A stretch of 64,000 nucleotides of DNA. It comes from Akkermansiaceae bacterium (GTDB lineage Bacteria; Verrucomicrobiota; Verrucomicrobiia; Verrucomicrobiales; Akkermansiaceae). The stretch covers positions 1-64,000 of the forward strand of contig JANXMQ010000069.1 of assembly GCA_025354565.1 (NCBI GenBank), in the 5' to 3' direction. A program made the position numbers and the translations under genes. The notes below the pieces were generated by a model. The model was not told the DNA's origin. It made no database searches and worked only from the letters and a program-made list of their open reading frames with translations. Below, one piece after another: positions 48,770 to 57,614 of the stretch; the stretch's first letter is position 1; each line of letters starts with the position of its first letter.

Positions 48770-50020
48770 TTAGAAATTGAGGATGCCAATATCGCGTCGC
48801 CGTTGCAAGCCATCGAATTTTACCTGATCCGCCGCTGTGTGGGCCTTACTAACAGCGTCTTCGCGGGTTGCGCCACCAGCCACCACGGCCAGCACGCGAC
48901 CGCCGTTGGTTTCCCAATCGCCGTCCGCCGTCCGCCGGGTGCCGGAGTGATAGACGCGGGCGGCGGTGATTTCCTCCAGCCCGGAAATTTGATCGCCGTT
49001 GCGCGAGGTTTCTGGATAGCCAGCGGAGGCGAGGATCACGCAGACGCTCCAGCCATCGTTGAAATTGATCAAATCCGCCCGCAGTTCGCCCAGTGCTCCG
49101 GCGAGGCAAAAGGCTGCTAGATCCCCCTTTACCAGCGGCATCACCGCTTGGCATTCGGGATCACCGAAGCGGCAGTTGTATTCGATTATCTGCGGCCCGG
49201 TCGGCGTGAGCATGATACCGAAGTAGAGAAATCCTCGGTAAGGCAGACCCTCATGGCGGAGTCCTGCCACCGTGGGTCTAACGATTTCACGCTCGATCTT
49301 TTCTAACATTTCCGCCGGAATCAAGCGGCGGCTGGCGACTGCGCCCATGCCGCCGGTATTCGGGCCGAGGTCGCCATCGTGCGCCCGCTTGTAATCGCGG
49401 GCCGGTGTGAAAATCAGATATTGTGCGTCGATGATCGCTGCGAACACCGAGACTTCCGGGCCGGTTAGACATTGCTCGACCAAGACACGTCCCGGGCCGA
49501 AGCGGCGGCGGGTGAAAACCTCATTCAGGAAATCCATGGCACTTGGCTCATCCGCACATACGGCCACGCCTTTGCCCGCTGCCAGCCCGTCGAATTTCAA
49601 CACTGTCGGGTATTCTCCGGCGATTGCGTTCATCGCATCTTGCAAGGTGTCGGTTGCGGTCGCCCGTGCGGTGGGGATACCATTTCTAACGAGAAATTCC
49701 TTCGCAAATTCCTTGCTGGCCTCCAATTGCGCGGACTCCTTCGGTGGGCCCCAGCAGGGGATGCCGTGTTTGGCGCAGAGATTCGCCAGCCCTTCGCCTT
49801 TCACCAGATAGCTCTCCTCGCCGGCCACGCAGAGGTCGATGGAATTTGCCAACATCCACGCGACCAATGATTCCAAACCATCTGCGGCCACGGGTTGTGC
49901 TATCGCGAAAATCGCATCGCTACCGGGAAAACAAAACAGCTCCGGTTGGCCCGGAGATTCCGCCAATGCCCTCACCAGCGCGTGTTCGCGCCCACCTTTG
50001 CCAACCACCAGAATTCTCAT
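48770..50020 (-). CDS. purD: Phosphoribosylamine--glycine ligase
   Basis: A 416-residue ATP-grasp enzyme starting MRILVVGKGGREHAL, with GPPKESAQLEASKEFAKEFL, KFDGLAAGKGVAVC, the ATP-grasp segment GPEVSVFAAI and FGDPECQAVMP. It makes glycinamide ribonucleotide in purine synthesis. It precedes pyrR by 5 bp on the same strand, so purine and pyrimidine genes seem to form one transcription unit. Confidence 0.97.
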   Translation of the reverse strand: MRILVVGKGGREHALVRALAESPGQPELFCFPGSDAIFAIAQPVAADGLESLVAWMLANSIDLCVAGEESYLVKGEGLANLCAKHGIPCWGPPKESAQLEASKEFAKEFLVRNGIPTARATATDTLQDAMNAIAGEYPTVLKFDGLAAGKGVAVCADEPSAMDFLNEVFTRRRFGPGRVLVEQCLTGPEVSVFAAIIDAQYLIFTPARDYKRAHDGDLGPNTGGMGAVASRRLIPAEMLEKIEREIVRPTVAGLRHEGLPYRGFLYFGIMLTPTGPQIIEYNCRFGDPECQAVMPLVKGDLAAFCLAGALGELRADLINFNDGWSVCVILASAGYPETSRNGDQISGLEEITAARVYHSGTRRTADGDWETNGGRVLAVVAGGATREDAVSKAHTAADQVKFDGLQRRRDIGILNF

Positions 50021-50121
50021 CCGCCGTGATTTTTGCCAAATCCGACGGCGGACTCAATCCCGAATCGCGAGGCGGCCAAAATCTTTCCCGAGGACAGGAT
50101 GCGGTGAAATCCAGGCGCGGC

Positions 50122-51162
50122 TCAATGCTTGATGGCGGTCATGAAACCACGGGCGGCGATGGTGTTCCGGTAAGGGCCAATTTCGAAACCGAACTCACGA
50201 AGGATTTCCGCATACTCGGCATGGGAGTAGCATTTTCCTTGGGTGATGTTCATGATCAGGGCGGAGTATTCGGCGACGGGGAGTGGCCCGGATTTGTCGT
50301 CGCTGATGAAGGCGTCGTGGATCACTAACAGGCCGCCGGAGCCGAGGGTGTGGGCGGATTTTTCAAGCAAAAGGCGGACTTCGGGGAAATCCCAATCGTG
50401 GAGCACGTTCGAGAGAAGGATGATGTCGGCCACCGGCCATGGCCCGTGGAACATGTCAGCCGTGTGGACTTTGATCCGGTTTTCCAAGCCGTGGTTCGCG
50501 ATCTCGCGGCGGGTGATGGCATCGACAGGCGCTTGTTCGAGCACTGTGGCTGTTAGGTTGGGATGCGTGGCGACGATGGCGGAGGAATAAATCCCAGAGC
50601 CGCCACCGATGTCTAGCAGATGGTGGCGGGGACCGAGATGAGGGGTGAGGGTTTGGGCGAGTTTCTGGCCGAAGAGGGTGCCACGTGCGTTCATGAGGGC
50701 GGTGAAACTCTGGGCGAAAGATTCATCGAGCATGGATGCGTGCCAATCCGCAGTGCCGGCCTTGGCCTGCCAGTTGGCGGGCTTGCCGCTGCGGAGGACT
50801 TGCAGGAAACCGGTGACGATTGGCGTGTCCTTGATCGGCGCGTAGTAGGGGCCGAGGAACCACGGTGAATTTTTCACGAAATATTCCCGGCCGAGAAGGG
50901 TGAGTTGATTGCCCCCGGCAGCGTCGGTTGTTAGCAGTTCATTGGCGCGGCAAAGCGTGAGCAGGACATCGAGCGGGCGGGCGGCGAAGCTGAAATGGCT
51001 GGCGATTTCTGCGGTGGTGGCCCCCTGGTTTTCATCTAACCAAGAGAAAAAATCGAAGTGCAGGAGTGCGGCGGCGATGAGTTCGGCGGCGTATTGGCCG
51101 TCCCGATAGCGCAAGAGTTGGGCTGGATCGGTGGTGGGAAGAGTGGTCAGCGGGTGGATCAT
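50122..51162 (-). CDS. SAM-dependent O-methyltransferase with dimerisation domain
   Basis: A 346-residue protein. The N-terminal winged helix is of the dimerisation type (AAALLHFDFFSWLDENQGATTAEIASHFSFAARPLDVLLTLCRANELL). The SAM site is LLDIGGGSGIYSSAIVATHPNL near residue 180 and PVADIILLSNVLHDWDFPEVRLLLEK follows, as in the methyltransf_2 family (plant O-MTs, CrtF, BchU). The substrate is not known. It lies 63 bp downstream of the TonB receptor gene on the same strand and could share the cobalamin-controlled transcript. Confidence 0.88.
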   Translation of the reverse strand: MIHPLTTLPTTDPAQLLRYRDGQYAAELIAAALLHFDFFSWLDENQGATTAEIASHFSFAARPLDVLLTLCRANELLTTDAAGGNQLTLLGREYFVKNSPWFLGPYYAPIKDTPIVTGFLQVLRSGKPANWQAKAGTADWHASMLDESFAQSFTALMNARGTLFGQKLAQTLTPHLGPRHHLLDIGGGSGIYSSAIVATHPNLTATVLEQAPVDAITRREIANHGLENRIKVHTADMFHGPWPVADIILLSNVLHDWDFPEVRLLLEKSAHTLGSGGLLVIHDAFISDDKSGPLPVAEYSALIMNITQGKCYSHAEYAEILREFGFEIGPYRNTIAARGFMTAIKH

Positions 51163-51225
51163 GGGATTTGGCTGGGATGGCGAGGAAAAATTAGCCCGCC
51201 TACCCGGCCTACGACCAGTGTGAAC

Positions 51226-53016
51226 TCACCAATCCACCGTGATCCCGGCATAGACGCCGGTGCCGGAGCCTTGAAGCGTGGTGCCGAAGAAACTGGCGAG
51301 TTGATAGTTCGCGTCGAACGCGTTTTCGACACGTCCGATGAGCCGAATTTTATCTGTTAGCTGATAGGAGCCGTAGAGGCGGGCGACGGTGTAGGCGCTC
51401 AAAGGATCGCCGCCCCATGAGTGGGCCGAAAGGTGGGTGGCACCGATGCCGATGAGCGACTTGCCCGTCGGTTTCCAATCGAGGGACGCGGTGGCGGCGT
51501 TGCGCGGTTGGTCGCTGAGGCTTTGGTGGAGATAGGTCCAGGCGAGTCGGTAGTTGAGGGCATCATCCAACCATGAGCCGTGAAAGCCGAACTCAAGGCC
51601 GTCGGTGGACGTGTCGCCGCTGATATTGACTGGGGGTGTGGGAAACGACTGGATTTGATCGGTGATGCGGTTGTGAAACCAGGTGGCCTCGGCGGTGTGG
51701 TGGGAGCTGATTTTTTGGCCCACGCCGAAATCCCAGCCGATCGCGGATTCCGCCTGGAGATTCGGATTTCCAGCACCGAACGACGAGCCGAAGAGGTCGA
51801 GATACGAAGGCGAGCGGAATGACGTGCCGACGCCGCCCCGGAACGAGGTGGCGGTGGCGGCGAGGTTGTAAATGGAGCCGAGACGCCAGGTGGTCTCGTC
51901 CCCAAAAGCGGCATAGTCTTCCCAGCGGACGGCGGCGGTGGTTGTCAGGTGCTCGGTGGCATCCCATTCCAGAACGGCGTGGACCCCGTAGAGATCGCGA
52001 TTTTCGTCAGTGCCGATGGTGTTTTGGAAGGAGCTTTGGTTAAAATACGCACCGGCTAACAGGCGGAAATTTTCAGCGAGAGTGATTTCATGATCGGTGG
52101 AAACTGTGCCGGCGCGGAGATCGGTGCCGTAGTTGCCGAAGGCCGAGTCGCTGTCGTAAAATTCCTGTTGGAAACCTGCTAGAAAATGGGCGGTCCAGCA
52201 GGTAGAAATTTTCCCACCGGCATAGATGGTGACGAGCTGGGAATCGAGATAGTTACCGGAATTTCCCGAGTCGTTGAAATAGGAATTGCTGCCCCGGTAG
52301 GTGGTGCCGACGGTCCAGACCGGGTTGATTTTTCCCTCCACGCGGAGGGCGGTGTTTGCCTGATGGAAATCTTGGTGAGGGCTGTCGTTATCGGTTTCCT
52401 CGTAGCCGCCGGACAGGTAGTAGGAGAGGTCGCCGGTCTGGCCTTGGAAGTTGCCGTGTGCGGCGAGCGAGTGCCAGAAACCGGCCTCGAAAGTGGTCTC
52501 GCCATGAGGACTGCCGGAGCCATGCGGGGTCTCTAACCAGAGCACGCCGCCGACGGATTCGCCACCGTAGATCGCACCTTGAGGACCGCGCAGAAGCTCG
52601 ATGCCGCCAACATCATACGTCCGTCCGGCTGATAGAATATTGCCCAATGGTGTGGTTGAATCGCTGAGGCGCAGGCCATCGACAACGATCTGTGAGTAGG
52701 CGGTGGTGGTGCCGCGGATGAAGAGCGAGCCGAGTGCTCCGGTCTGGCCGCCGGTGGAGGTGGAAATCACACCGGGCGAGGCGTTGAGCGCGTCCCGGAG
52801 TTGGAAAAGTCCCTGATTTTGCAGCTCCTCGGGGTCCAGCACGGTCACGGCGGAGGTGACGGTGGCTGCATCCTGGGGAATCCGCAGGGCGGAGACGATG
52901 AGGGGTGGGAGTTGATCGACCGACTCCACCGCACGAGCCGGAGTTTGGGCGATCAGGGCGAGCAGTGCGAGGGCACTCCGGTAGGTGCCTGCGAGAGGCG
53001 ATGTTGGTTGAGTCAT
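51226..53016 (-). CDS. TonB-dependent outer-membrane receptor, probably for cobalamin (BtuB-like)
   Basis: A 596-residue protein with a signal peptide (LALLALIAQTPARA), plug domain (TSAVTVLDPEELQNQGLFQLRDALNASPGVISTSTGGQTGALGSLFIRG, IELLRGPQGAIYGGESVGGVLWLET) and a 22-strand barrel ending with an aromatic (GITVDW). The size fits BtuB, and a cobalamin riboswitch lies directly upstream in the same orientation, which is the strongest evidence for the substrate. A BtuFCD transporter is not present here. Confidence 0.9.
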   Translation of the reverse strand: MTQPTSPLAGTYRSALALLALIAQTPARAVESVDQLPPLIVSALRIPQDAATVTSAVTVLDPEELQNQGLFQLRDALNASPGVISTSTGGQTGALGSLFIRGTTTAYSQIVVDGLRLSDSTTPLGNILSAGRTYDVGGIELLRGPQGAIYGGESVGGVLWLETPHGSGSPHGETTFEAGFWHSLAAHGNFQGQTGDLSYYLSGGYEETDNDSPHQDFHQANTALRVEGKINPVWTVGTTYRGSNSYFNDSGNSGNYLDSQLVTIYAGGKISTCWTAHFLAGFQQEFYDSDSAFGNYGTDLRAGTVSTDHEITLAENFRLLAGAYFNQSSFQNTIGTDENRDLYGVHAVLEWDATEHLTTTAAVRWEDYAAFGDETTWRLGSIYNLAATATSFRGGVGTSFRSPSYLDLFGSSFGAGNPNLQAESAIGWDFGVGQKISSHHTAEATWFHNRITDQIQSFPTPPVNISGDTSTDGLEFGFHGSWLDDALNYRLAWTYLHQSLSDQPRNAATASLDWKPTGKSLIGIGATHLSAHSWGGDPLSAYTVARLYGSYQLTDKIRLIGRVENAFDANYQLASFFGTTLQGSGTGVYAGITVDW

Positions 53017-53057
53017 GGTTATTCATTCAATGTCCGAAAATCGCGGACCTTTGAAAA

Positions 53058-53185
53058 ACCTCTCCAGGCTGGCGATCTGGCTGACCGGCCTGCTTTCACA
53101 GTCCGGCATCACAGTGGCGATACCGCGCCGGAATCACACCGGCTTCCCCATCAATTTCCCGCCCTAGCGAAGGGCTTCCCACAGA
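53058..53185 (-). promoter_or_regulatory. Cobalamin riboswitch (adenosylcobalamin class)
   Basis: Read on the minus strand, the leader contains GGGAAGCCGGTGTGATTCCG, then GCGCGGTATCGCCACTGTGA, and GGTCAGCCAGATCGCC, which are the conserved junction, core (G-box, CCACTG) and closing elements of the B12 riboswitch. The leader ends about 40 nt before the receptor ATG at 53016; TCCGCG/CGCGGA can fold near the ribosome-binding region. Binding of the coenzyme should shut off the receptor. Confidence 0.93.
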
Positions 53186-53316
53186 GAGTCGGAATTTCTC
53201 CGACAAGCAATGGGTAAGCGCGGGGCGTATCGGCAGGCAAGCATGGATTGCGAAATATCTCGGTGAAAATAGTGCGAGCGCTTGACGCCGCTGCGGCGGG
53301 CGATTTCCTTCGCCAG

Positions 53317-53664
53317 ATGTTGCGCGAGGTTCTGAAATCCAAACTGCACCGGGCGATGATTACCGGTTCGGACATTGATTATGAAGGCAGCATCGAAATC
53401 CCAGCCGACCTCATGGCTGCCGCCGATCTGTGGCCTGGAGAAAAAGTGCTGGTCGCCTCAATCACCACTGGCGCGCGTCTGGAAACTTACGTTCTGGCAG
53501 GCACGCCCGGCACCGGCCATATTTTGATCAACGGCGGCGCGGCCCATTTGATCAAGACGGGCGAACGCGTGGCCATCATGGCGTTCGCGTTTTCTGAGGT
53601 GCCACTGGTTTCACGGAATTTGCTGTTGGACGAGCACAACATGATTCTCCGTCAGAGCCAATGA
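53317..53664 (+). CDS. panD: Aspartate 1-decarboxylase
   Basis: A 115-residue pro-enzyme starting MLREVLKSKLHRAMITGSDIDYEGSIEIPA at 53317; the open frame back to 53248 has no homology. The YEGS motif marks the self-cleavage site (Gly-Ser) that forms the pyruvoyl group. The rest (VLVASITTGARLETYVLAGTPGTGHILINGGAAHL) fits the double-psi beta barrel. It makes beta-alanine for pantothenate and CoA. No panBC genes adjoin it. Confidence 0.96.
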   Translation: MLREVLKSKLHRAMITGSDIDYEGSIEIPADLMAAADLWPGEKVLVASITTGARLETYVLAGTPGTGHILINGGAAHLIKTGERVAIMAFAFSEVPLVSRNLLLDEHNMILRQSQ

Positions 53665-53729
53665 GCCGCAGCCGGGTCGCATGAAATGCCGTTGACCAAG
53701 GCCGCGAGGCGTGCCAGATTGTTGCCTCT

Positions 53730-54395
53730 ATGAAACCTATCCTGGTTCTAACTACCTTCGTCGCCCTTGGTCTCGTCGCCTGCGACACCATGACCGCCCC
53801 TCTAACAAGCGGCGACTACAATCCGCTCATGCCGCCGGGGAGCAACCGCCACGCCAACGCTAGCGCCAGTCCTGCGTTCGCTGCGGGTGAGTTTGTCAGA
53901 GCGTCGATGAATAACACGGCGTTTTTCAAAGTCCGCCCGAATGGCAATGCGGATGCCGACAAGCTGCTCAAGCAGGGTACTTCGATGAAGGTGATTTCAC
54001 TCAGTTCCAGCTATGTGAAGGTGGAGCTCGACAGCGGAGAAGTCGGTTTCGTCCCCTCGGTGATGCTTGAAAATCCCAACCCCCCGGCCCAAACGCCCAT
54101 GCTCGCGCCGGGTCAATATCAGGTCTATCCACCGCTGCCCGGTGGCGGTACTGGAGTCGGGCAACCGCTACCGGCCTTCGATCCCGCAGGCCTGCCGCCG
54201 GAAGGGTCGATTCCCACGGTGATCGACCCGGATGCCTCACGCAATAACGTCCCTGTGCCTCCCGTGACTCCGACGACCGATACTTTCCCAACGCCCCCGC
54301 CAACGGTGCAACCCAAGGTGGAGGCCACTCCGCAGCCGCCCGCCGAGCCGGAAAAAAAGCCGGAGGAAGTGGTGCCAAAGCTGGAGAAAGAATGA
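53730..54395 (+). CDS. SH3-domain lipoprotein with Pro-rich tail
   Basis: A 221-residue lipoprotein: lipobox LGLVAC near residue 18, then a bacterial SH3-like domain (FFKVRPNGNADADKLLKQGTSMKVISLSSSYVKVELDSGEVGFVPSVML), and a long Pro-rich C-terminus (PPLPGGGTGVGQPLP... KVEATPQPPAEPEKKPEEVVPK) likely to span the peptidoglycan or be disordered. SH3 domains of this type bind cell-wall or protein partners. Function is unknown. A smaller lipoprotein gene follows. Confidence 0.85.
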   Translation: MKPILVLTTFVALGLVACDTMTAPLTSGDYNPLMPPGSNRHANASASPAFAAGEFVRASMNNTAFFKVRPNGNADADKLLKQGTSMKVISLSSSYVKVELDSGEVGFVPSVMLENPNPPAQTPMLAPGQYQVYPPLPGGGTGVGQPLPAFDPAGLPPEGSIPTVIDPDASRNNVPVPPVTPTTDTFPTPPPTVQPKVEATPQPPAEPEKKPEEVVPKLEKE

Positions 54396-54468
54396 GCTTC
54401 CGAACCCTAAAGCCAAGCGGCGGATTCTTGTCCTTGAAACTCCCTCGCACGCTGTTTGAATACGCGGC

Positions 54469-54927
54469 GTGAATCTCTCTTACAGTCTGCTTGTGGTGGT
54501 GTTGCTAGCCGCCTGTGTCGGGCCGCGTGAGGCGCTGGTCGTGAAACAATTCCAACTCCGTGACCAAGCTCCCGGCACGACCTATGAGCCGATGGTGGAA
54601 ATGGAAAAAGAACGGCGGCTGCACGGTGCGGTCAGCATGGCGGAGCGGCGCAACCGGCTCGGCCAGTATTACACCTTGCTTTGGAGCGACCCGGCCGGCG
54701 CTGGTCAAGGTGAGGTGGAGCTGGTTTTCCAATACCAACAAGGAGCCACCGGCAGTCTGGTCAAACAAGCAGTTAGAAAATTTCCAAACACCGCCGTCGA
54801 GGGGAAGGTGGAGTTCAATGTGATCGGCGAGGACTATTTCAAAGGCGGCAAAGTGCTGGCCTGGAAAGCCACGTTACGGCGTGGAAAAAAGGTGATCACC
54901 ACCCGCCAATCTTATCTCTGGCAGTGA
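54469..54927 (+). CDS. Small lipoprotein, unknown function
   Basis: A 152-residue protein with a GTG start and lipobox LLAAC (residues 12-16). The rest is beta-rich (QYYTLLWSDPAGAGQGEVELVFQYQQGATGSLVKQ, FNVIGEDYFKGGKVLAWKATLRRGKKVITTRQSYLW) and may form a beta-sandwich. I recognise no named family. It follows the SH3 lipoprotein by 73 bp on the same strand. Confidence 0.75.
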   Translation: MNLSYSLLVVVLLAACVGPREALVVKQFQLRDQAPGTTYEPMVEMEKERRLHGAVSMAERRNRLGQYYTLLWSDPAGAGQGEVELVFQYQQGATGSLVKQAVRKFPNTAVEGKVEFNVIGEDYFKGGKVLAWKATLRRGKKVITTRQSYLWQ

Positions 54928-55019
54928 GTGAGGGAAATTTTCAGATGGATGGTTGACCAGCGGCCCCACTGAATATAAGTTATTACTCCTTTCGCCGCCA
55001 TGATGACGGCCTTTTTCCT

Positions 55020-55568
55020 GTGATTGCGGAATGCCCAATATTAGTCGGAATCTTCGATGGATGCAGTTGGATCCGTTGTGAGGGCAAGGGTTCGTTTCTA
55101 AACAGCCCGGTCATGAAGGATTTTGGCGATGCGCGGATCTTGGCGGGCGAGTGCTGTCTGGTCGTGGACTTAGAGGCCTGCACCGGCATGGACTCCACCT
55201 TTATGGGCACCCTCGCCGGGATGGCCTCACGCCTAGCCGTTAACCCTGGCGGCGTGCTCCATATCGCCGAGGCCGGGATGCGAAACAGACGCTCGCTCGA
55301 AGACCTCGGTCTGGATTTTCTGATGGAAATCGACCCGCCCGGTGCAAGCTGGTGTGACGATCTCGAAACGCTCCGGGCCCGTTTAAAGCCACCCCAGTCC
55401 CTCGCCCCCCAAGATAAACTCCAGCGCACTACGCATGTGCTAGAAGCCCACCAATTACTGGCCGACACGAATGAGAAAAACGCCCAGGTCTTTTCCAGTG
55501 TCATCGCCGTGTTAGAAAACGAGCTGGCAGAAAACAGGGAACCTGCCAATCCTCCGCGGGAAAGCTGA
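55020..55568 (+). CDS. STAS-domain protein (anti-sigma factor antagonist-like)
   Basis: A 182-residue protein with a GTG start at 55020. The STAS core has LVVDLEACTGMDSTFMGTLAGMA, where the Ser after DS is the usual phosphorylation site near residue 60, and GGVLHIAEAGMRNRRSLEDLGLDFLMEI. The last 60 residues are helical. It lies 11 bp before a SpoIIE-type phosphatase gene, so the two should form a partner-switching pair. No HATPase kinase (RsbW/SpoIIAB-like) is in this window. Confidence 0.88.
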   Translation: MIAECPILVGIFDGCSWIRCEGKGSFLNSPVMKDFGDARILAGECCLVVDLEACTGMDSTFMGTLAGMASRLAVNPGGVLHIAEAGMRNRRSLEDLGLDFLMEIDPPGASWCDDLETLRARLKPPQSLAPQDKLQRTTHVLEAHQLLADTNEKNAQVFSSVIAVLENELAENREPANPPRES

Positions 55569-55579
55569 AGCCCCGCGCG

Positions 55580-57022
55580 ATGCACGATTCCACCCTCATC
55601 ACCCTCGCCGCTGCCGCGCTGGTCGTCGCAGGTTTGTTATTAGCTCTTCAAAACCAACGCCGCCGTGTGCGGGCGATCCGGCGGAGATTCATCGATCTCG
55701 AGGGCGGTGAGCAGCGGATGTTCACCTTCCTCCATGACCTCGGCCTAGCCATCGAAAACGAGCCGTCGCCCTCCGTGCTTTCCCGCATCATTGTCGATGG
55801 CATCGACAAGGTAGTCACTGCCCGTGGCGGGGCCATTTACTTCGTGACCGATGGCGGCGATTTCCTCAACCCCTCCTACATTTCCGAGGAATGCCCGCCC
55901 CTCATCGGCATCCCGGTGGAAATTCGCAAGAAAGCCGAGCGCGATCCACGGGCGCTGGAAAGCCACATCCGCCTGTCCCGCGTCGCCATGACCGATGGCA
56001 TCCTCGGCCATTGCCTCAGCGTGGGCGAGCCGATCCATGTGCGGGACGTGAAAAACCATCCCTCGTTCCGGGATGCGTTCACCCGTTACACCGATGACGT
56101 CTCAGTGCTGCTTTCCCCCCTCCGCCATGCGAATAAGGATCTCGGGGTGTTAGTCGTGGCCCGCCGTCGCGAGGACGGAGTGTTCACCGCCAATGACTTC
56201 GCCGTCTTCCGCTCGGCGGCCGAGCAATCCTCATTCGCCATCGGCAACGCTCGCATCCACCGCGAGGCCCATGAAAAACGGGCGATCGAGGGCGAACTCC
56301 AGAACGCCCGCGAAGTCCAGCGCATCCTGCTTCCCCAACACGATCCCGTCGTTAGCGGCTTTCGCATCAGCGGCACCAATCTCCCCGCCCGCATCATCAG
56401 CGGCGACTACTACGACTACATCGAACTCGGCGAGGGGAAACTCGGCATCGTCATCGCAGACGTCTCCGGCAAGGGGGTACCCGCCGGCCTACTGATGGCC
56501 ATGTGCCGCAGCGCCTTACGCTCGGTCGCGGCTGGCGGCACGTCACCCTCAAAGGTCATGGCCGCCGTCAACCGCCAGCTTTTTCCTGACATCCGCGAGG
56601 ACATGTTCATCAGCATGGCCTACAGCATCTTGGACGCCGCCAGCGGCAAACTCAGTCTCTCCCGCGCCGGCCATGATCCGGCACTCCTCTACCGTCGGGA
56701 TACCGGCCAAGTCGAACTCCTTCGCTCGCCCGGCCTCGCCCTCGGCATCGACAGCGGTGATGTCTTCGAGCGCGTCACTCGCGATCAGGAAATCGAGCTG
56801 AAATCTGGCGATTGCGTGCTCTTTTACACCGACGGCGTGAAAGAAGCCGTGGACGCATCCGAGGAAGAATTCGGCATGGAACGCATGTCCGAAGCCTTCC
56901 GCCTCGCCGCCCCTCTCGGTGCCGAGGCTGTGCTCACGCGGATGCAGGAAGCTCTAGAACAATTCACTGGGGATGGTCCGCAAATGGATGATATTACTTT
57001 GGTGGCTGTGGAAAAGCGTTAG
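55580..57022 (+). CDS. GAF-SpoIIE/PP2C-type serine phosphatase (RsbU-like), membrane-anchored
   Basis: A 480-residue protein. An N-terminal membrane helix (LITLAAAALVVAGLLLAL) is followed by a GAF domain (residues about 50-215, LGLAIENEPSPSVLSRIIVDGIDKVVTARGGAIYF) and the SpoIIE domain (from about 250): ISGDYYDYIEL and GIVIADVSGKGVPAGLLMAM are the metal-binding Asp motifs, RAGHDPALLYRRDTGQ, and YTDGVKEAVD. It should dephosphorylate the STAS protein encoded before it. A signal sensed through GAF is unknown. Confidence 0.93.
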   Translation: MHDSTLITLAAAALVVAGLLLALQNQRRRVRAIRRRFIDLEGGEQRMFTFLHDLGLAIENEPSPSVLSRIIVDGIDKVVTARGGAIYFVTDGGDFLNPSYISEECPPLIGIPVEIRKKAERDPRALESHIRLSRVAMTDGILGHCLSVGEPIHVRDVKNHPSFRDAFTRYTDDVSVLLSPLRHANKDLGVLVVARRREDGVFTANDFAVFRSAAEQSSFAIGNARIHREAHEKRAIEGELQNAREVQRILLPQHDPVVSGFRISGTNLPARIISGDYYDYIELGEGKLGIVIADVSGKGVPAGLLMAMCRSALRSVAAGGTSPSKVMAAVNRQLFPDIREDMFISMAYSILDAASGKLSLSRAGHDPALLYRRDTGQVELLRSPGLALGIDSGDVFERVTRDQEIELKSGDCVLFYTDGVKEAVDASEEEFGMERMSEAFRLAAPLGAEAVLTRMQEALEQFTGDGPQMDDITLVAVEKR

Positions 57023-57153
57023 ATGTGAAATTTTATGGATTAATGCGGGGATGCCGCACTTCACATCTGGCGCGCCGCGAAATGTGCGCCAAATTGGGTG
57101 CATTTTGAAAATCCGCGCGAAACGGAACCAACGACACCAGACTTGGCTTAAAA

Positions 57154-57549
57154 ATGAAAGGGGTGAAGAAACAGCATTTGCCGGAGAGAGAGTGCGTCAC
57201 TTGCGGGCGGCCCTTTGCGTGGCGAAAGAAGTGGGAGCGCGTTTGGGACGAGGTGAAATTTTGCAGTGATCGCTGCCGCATGAACCAAACCGCCTGCTCG
57301 CCGACCCATGAAAGTGCCCATGACGCCAACACAGATTTCCAGTATCATTCGTCTCGCGTGGGAAGATCGCACCACCTTCGAGGATATCCTAACACGCACC
57401 GGGCTGGCCGAGCACGAAGTGATCACGATCATGCGCCGCGGACTGAGGCCTTCCAGCTTTCGACTCTGGCGGAAACGCGTGCGCGGCCGGGTCACCAAGC
57501 ATCGCAAGCTTCTGGAACAACGACTCGCCGGTCCGGCCCCTGCGGATGA
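57154..57549 (+). CDS. DUF2256-type zinc protein with unusually long out-of-frame overlap
   Basis: The first 46 residues are DUF2256: [21 protein letters not shown] then [18 protein letters not shown], two CxxC pairs. The family normally ends soon after. Here the frame stays open for a further 85 residues (to 57549), overlapping the DUF2805 gene at 57308 by 242 bases in a different frame. The extra part has no family resemblance and is likely untranslated noise or a lost stop. The gene belongs with the photolyase trio. Confidence 0.75.
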   Translation: MKGVKKQHLPERECVTCGRPFAWRKKWERVWDEVKFCSDRCRMNQTACSPTHESAHDANTDFQYHSSRVGRSHHLRGYPNTHRAGRARSDHDHAPRTEAFQLSTLAETRARPGHQASQASGTTTRRSGPCG

Positions 57550-57565
57550 ACTGCACCCTGAATAA
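57308..57565 (+). CDS. DUF2805 / TIGR03643 family protein
   Basis: An 85-residue helical protein: [49 protein letters not shown] then [11 protein letters not shown], matching TIGR03643. Its C-terminal basic helix suggests nucleic-acid contact, but the function is unknown. In many genomes this family stands beside DUF2256 and an iron-sulfur photolyase, as it does here (50 bp before the next gene). Confidence 0.9.
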   Translation: MKVPMTPTQISSIIRLAWEDRTTFEDILTRTGLAEHEVITIMRRGLRPSSFRLWRKRVRGRVTKHRKLLEQRLAGPAPADELHPE

Positions 57566-57614
57566 GTCCGCACCTGCGATCGATACGCTTCAGGCATTCA
57601 TTTACTAAATCTCC

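Noticed and set aside
53164..53349. Small minus-strand open frames upstream of the TonB receptor
   Set aside because: They overlap the cobalamin riboswitch and the antisense side of panD and have no motif.
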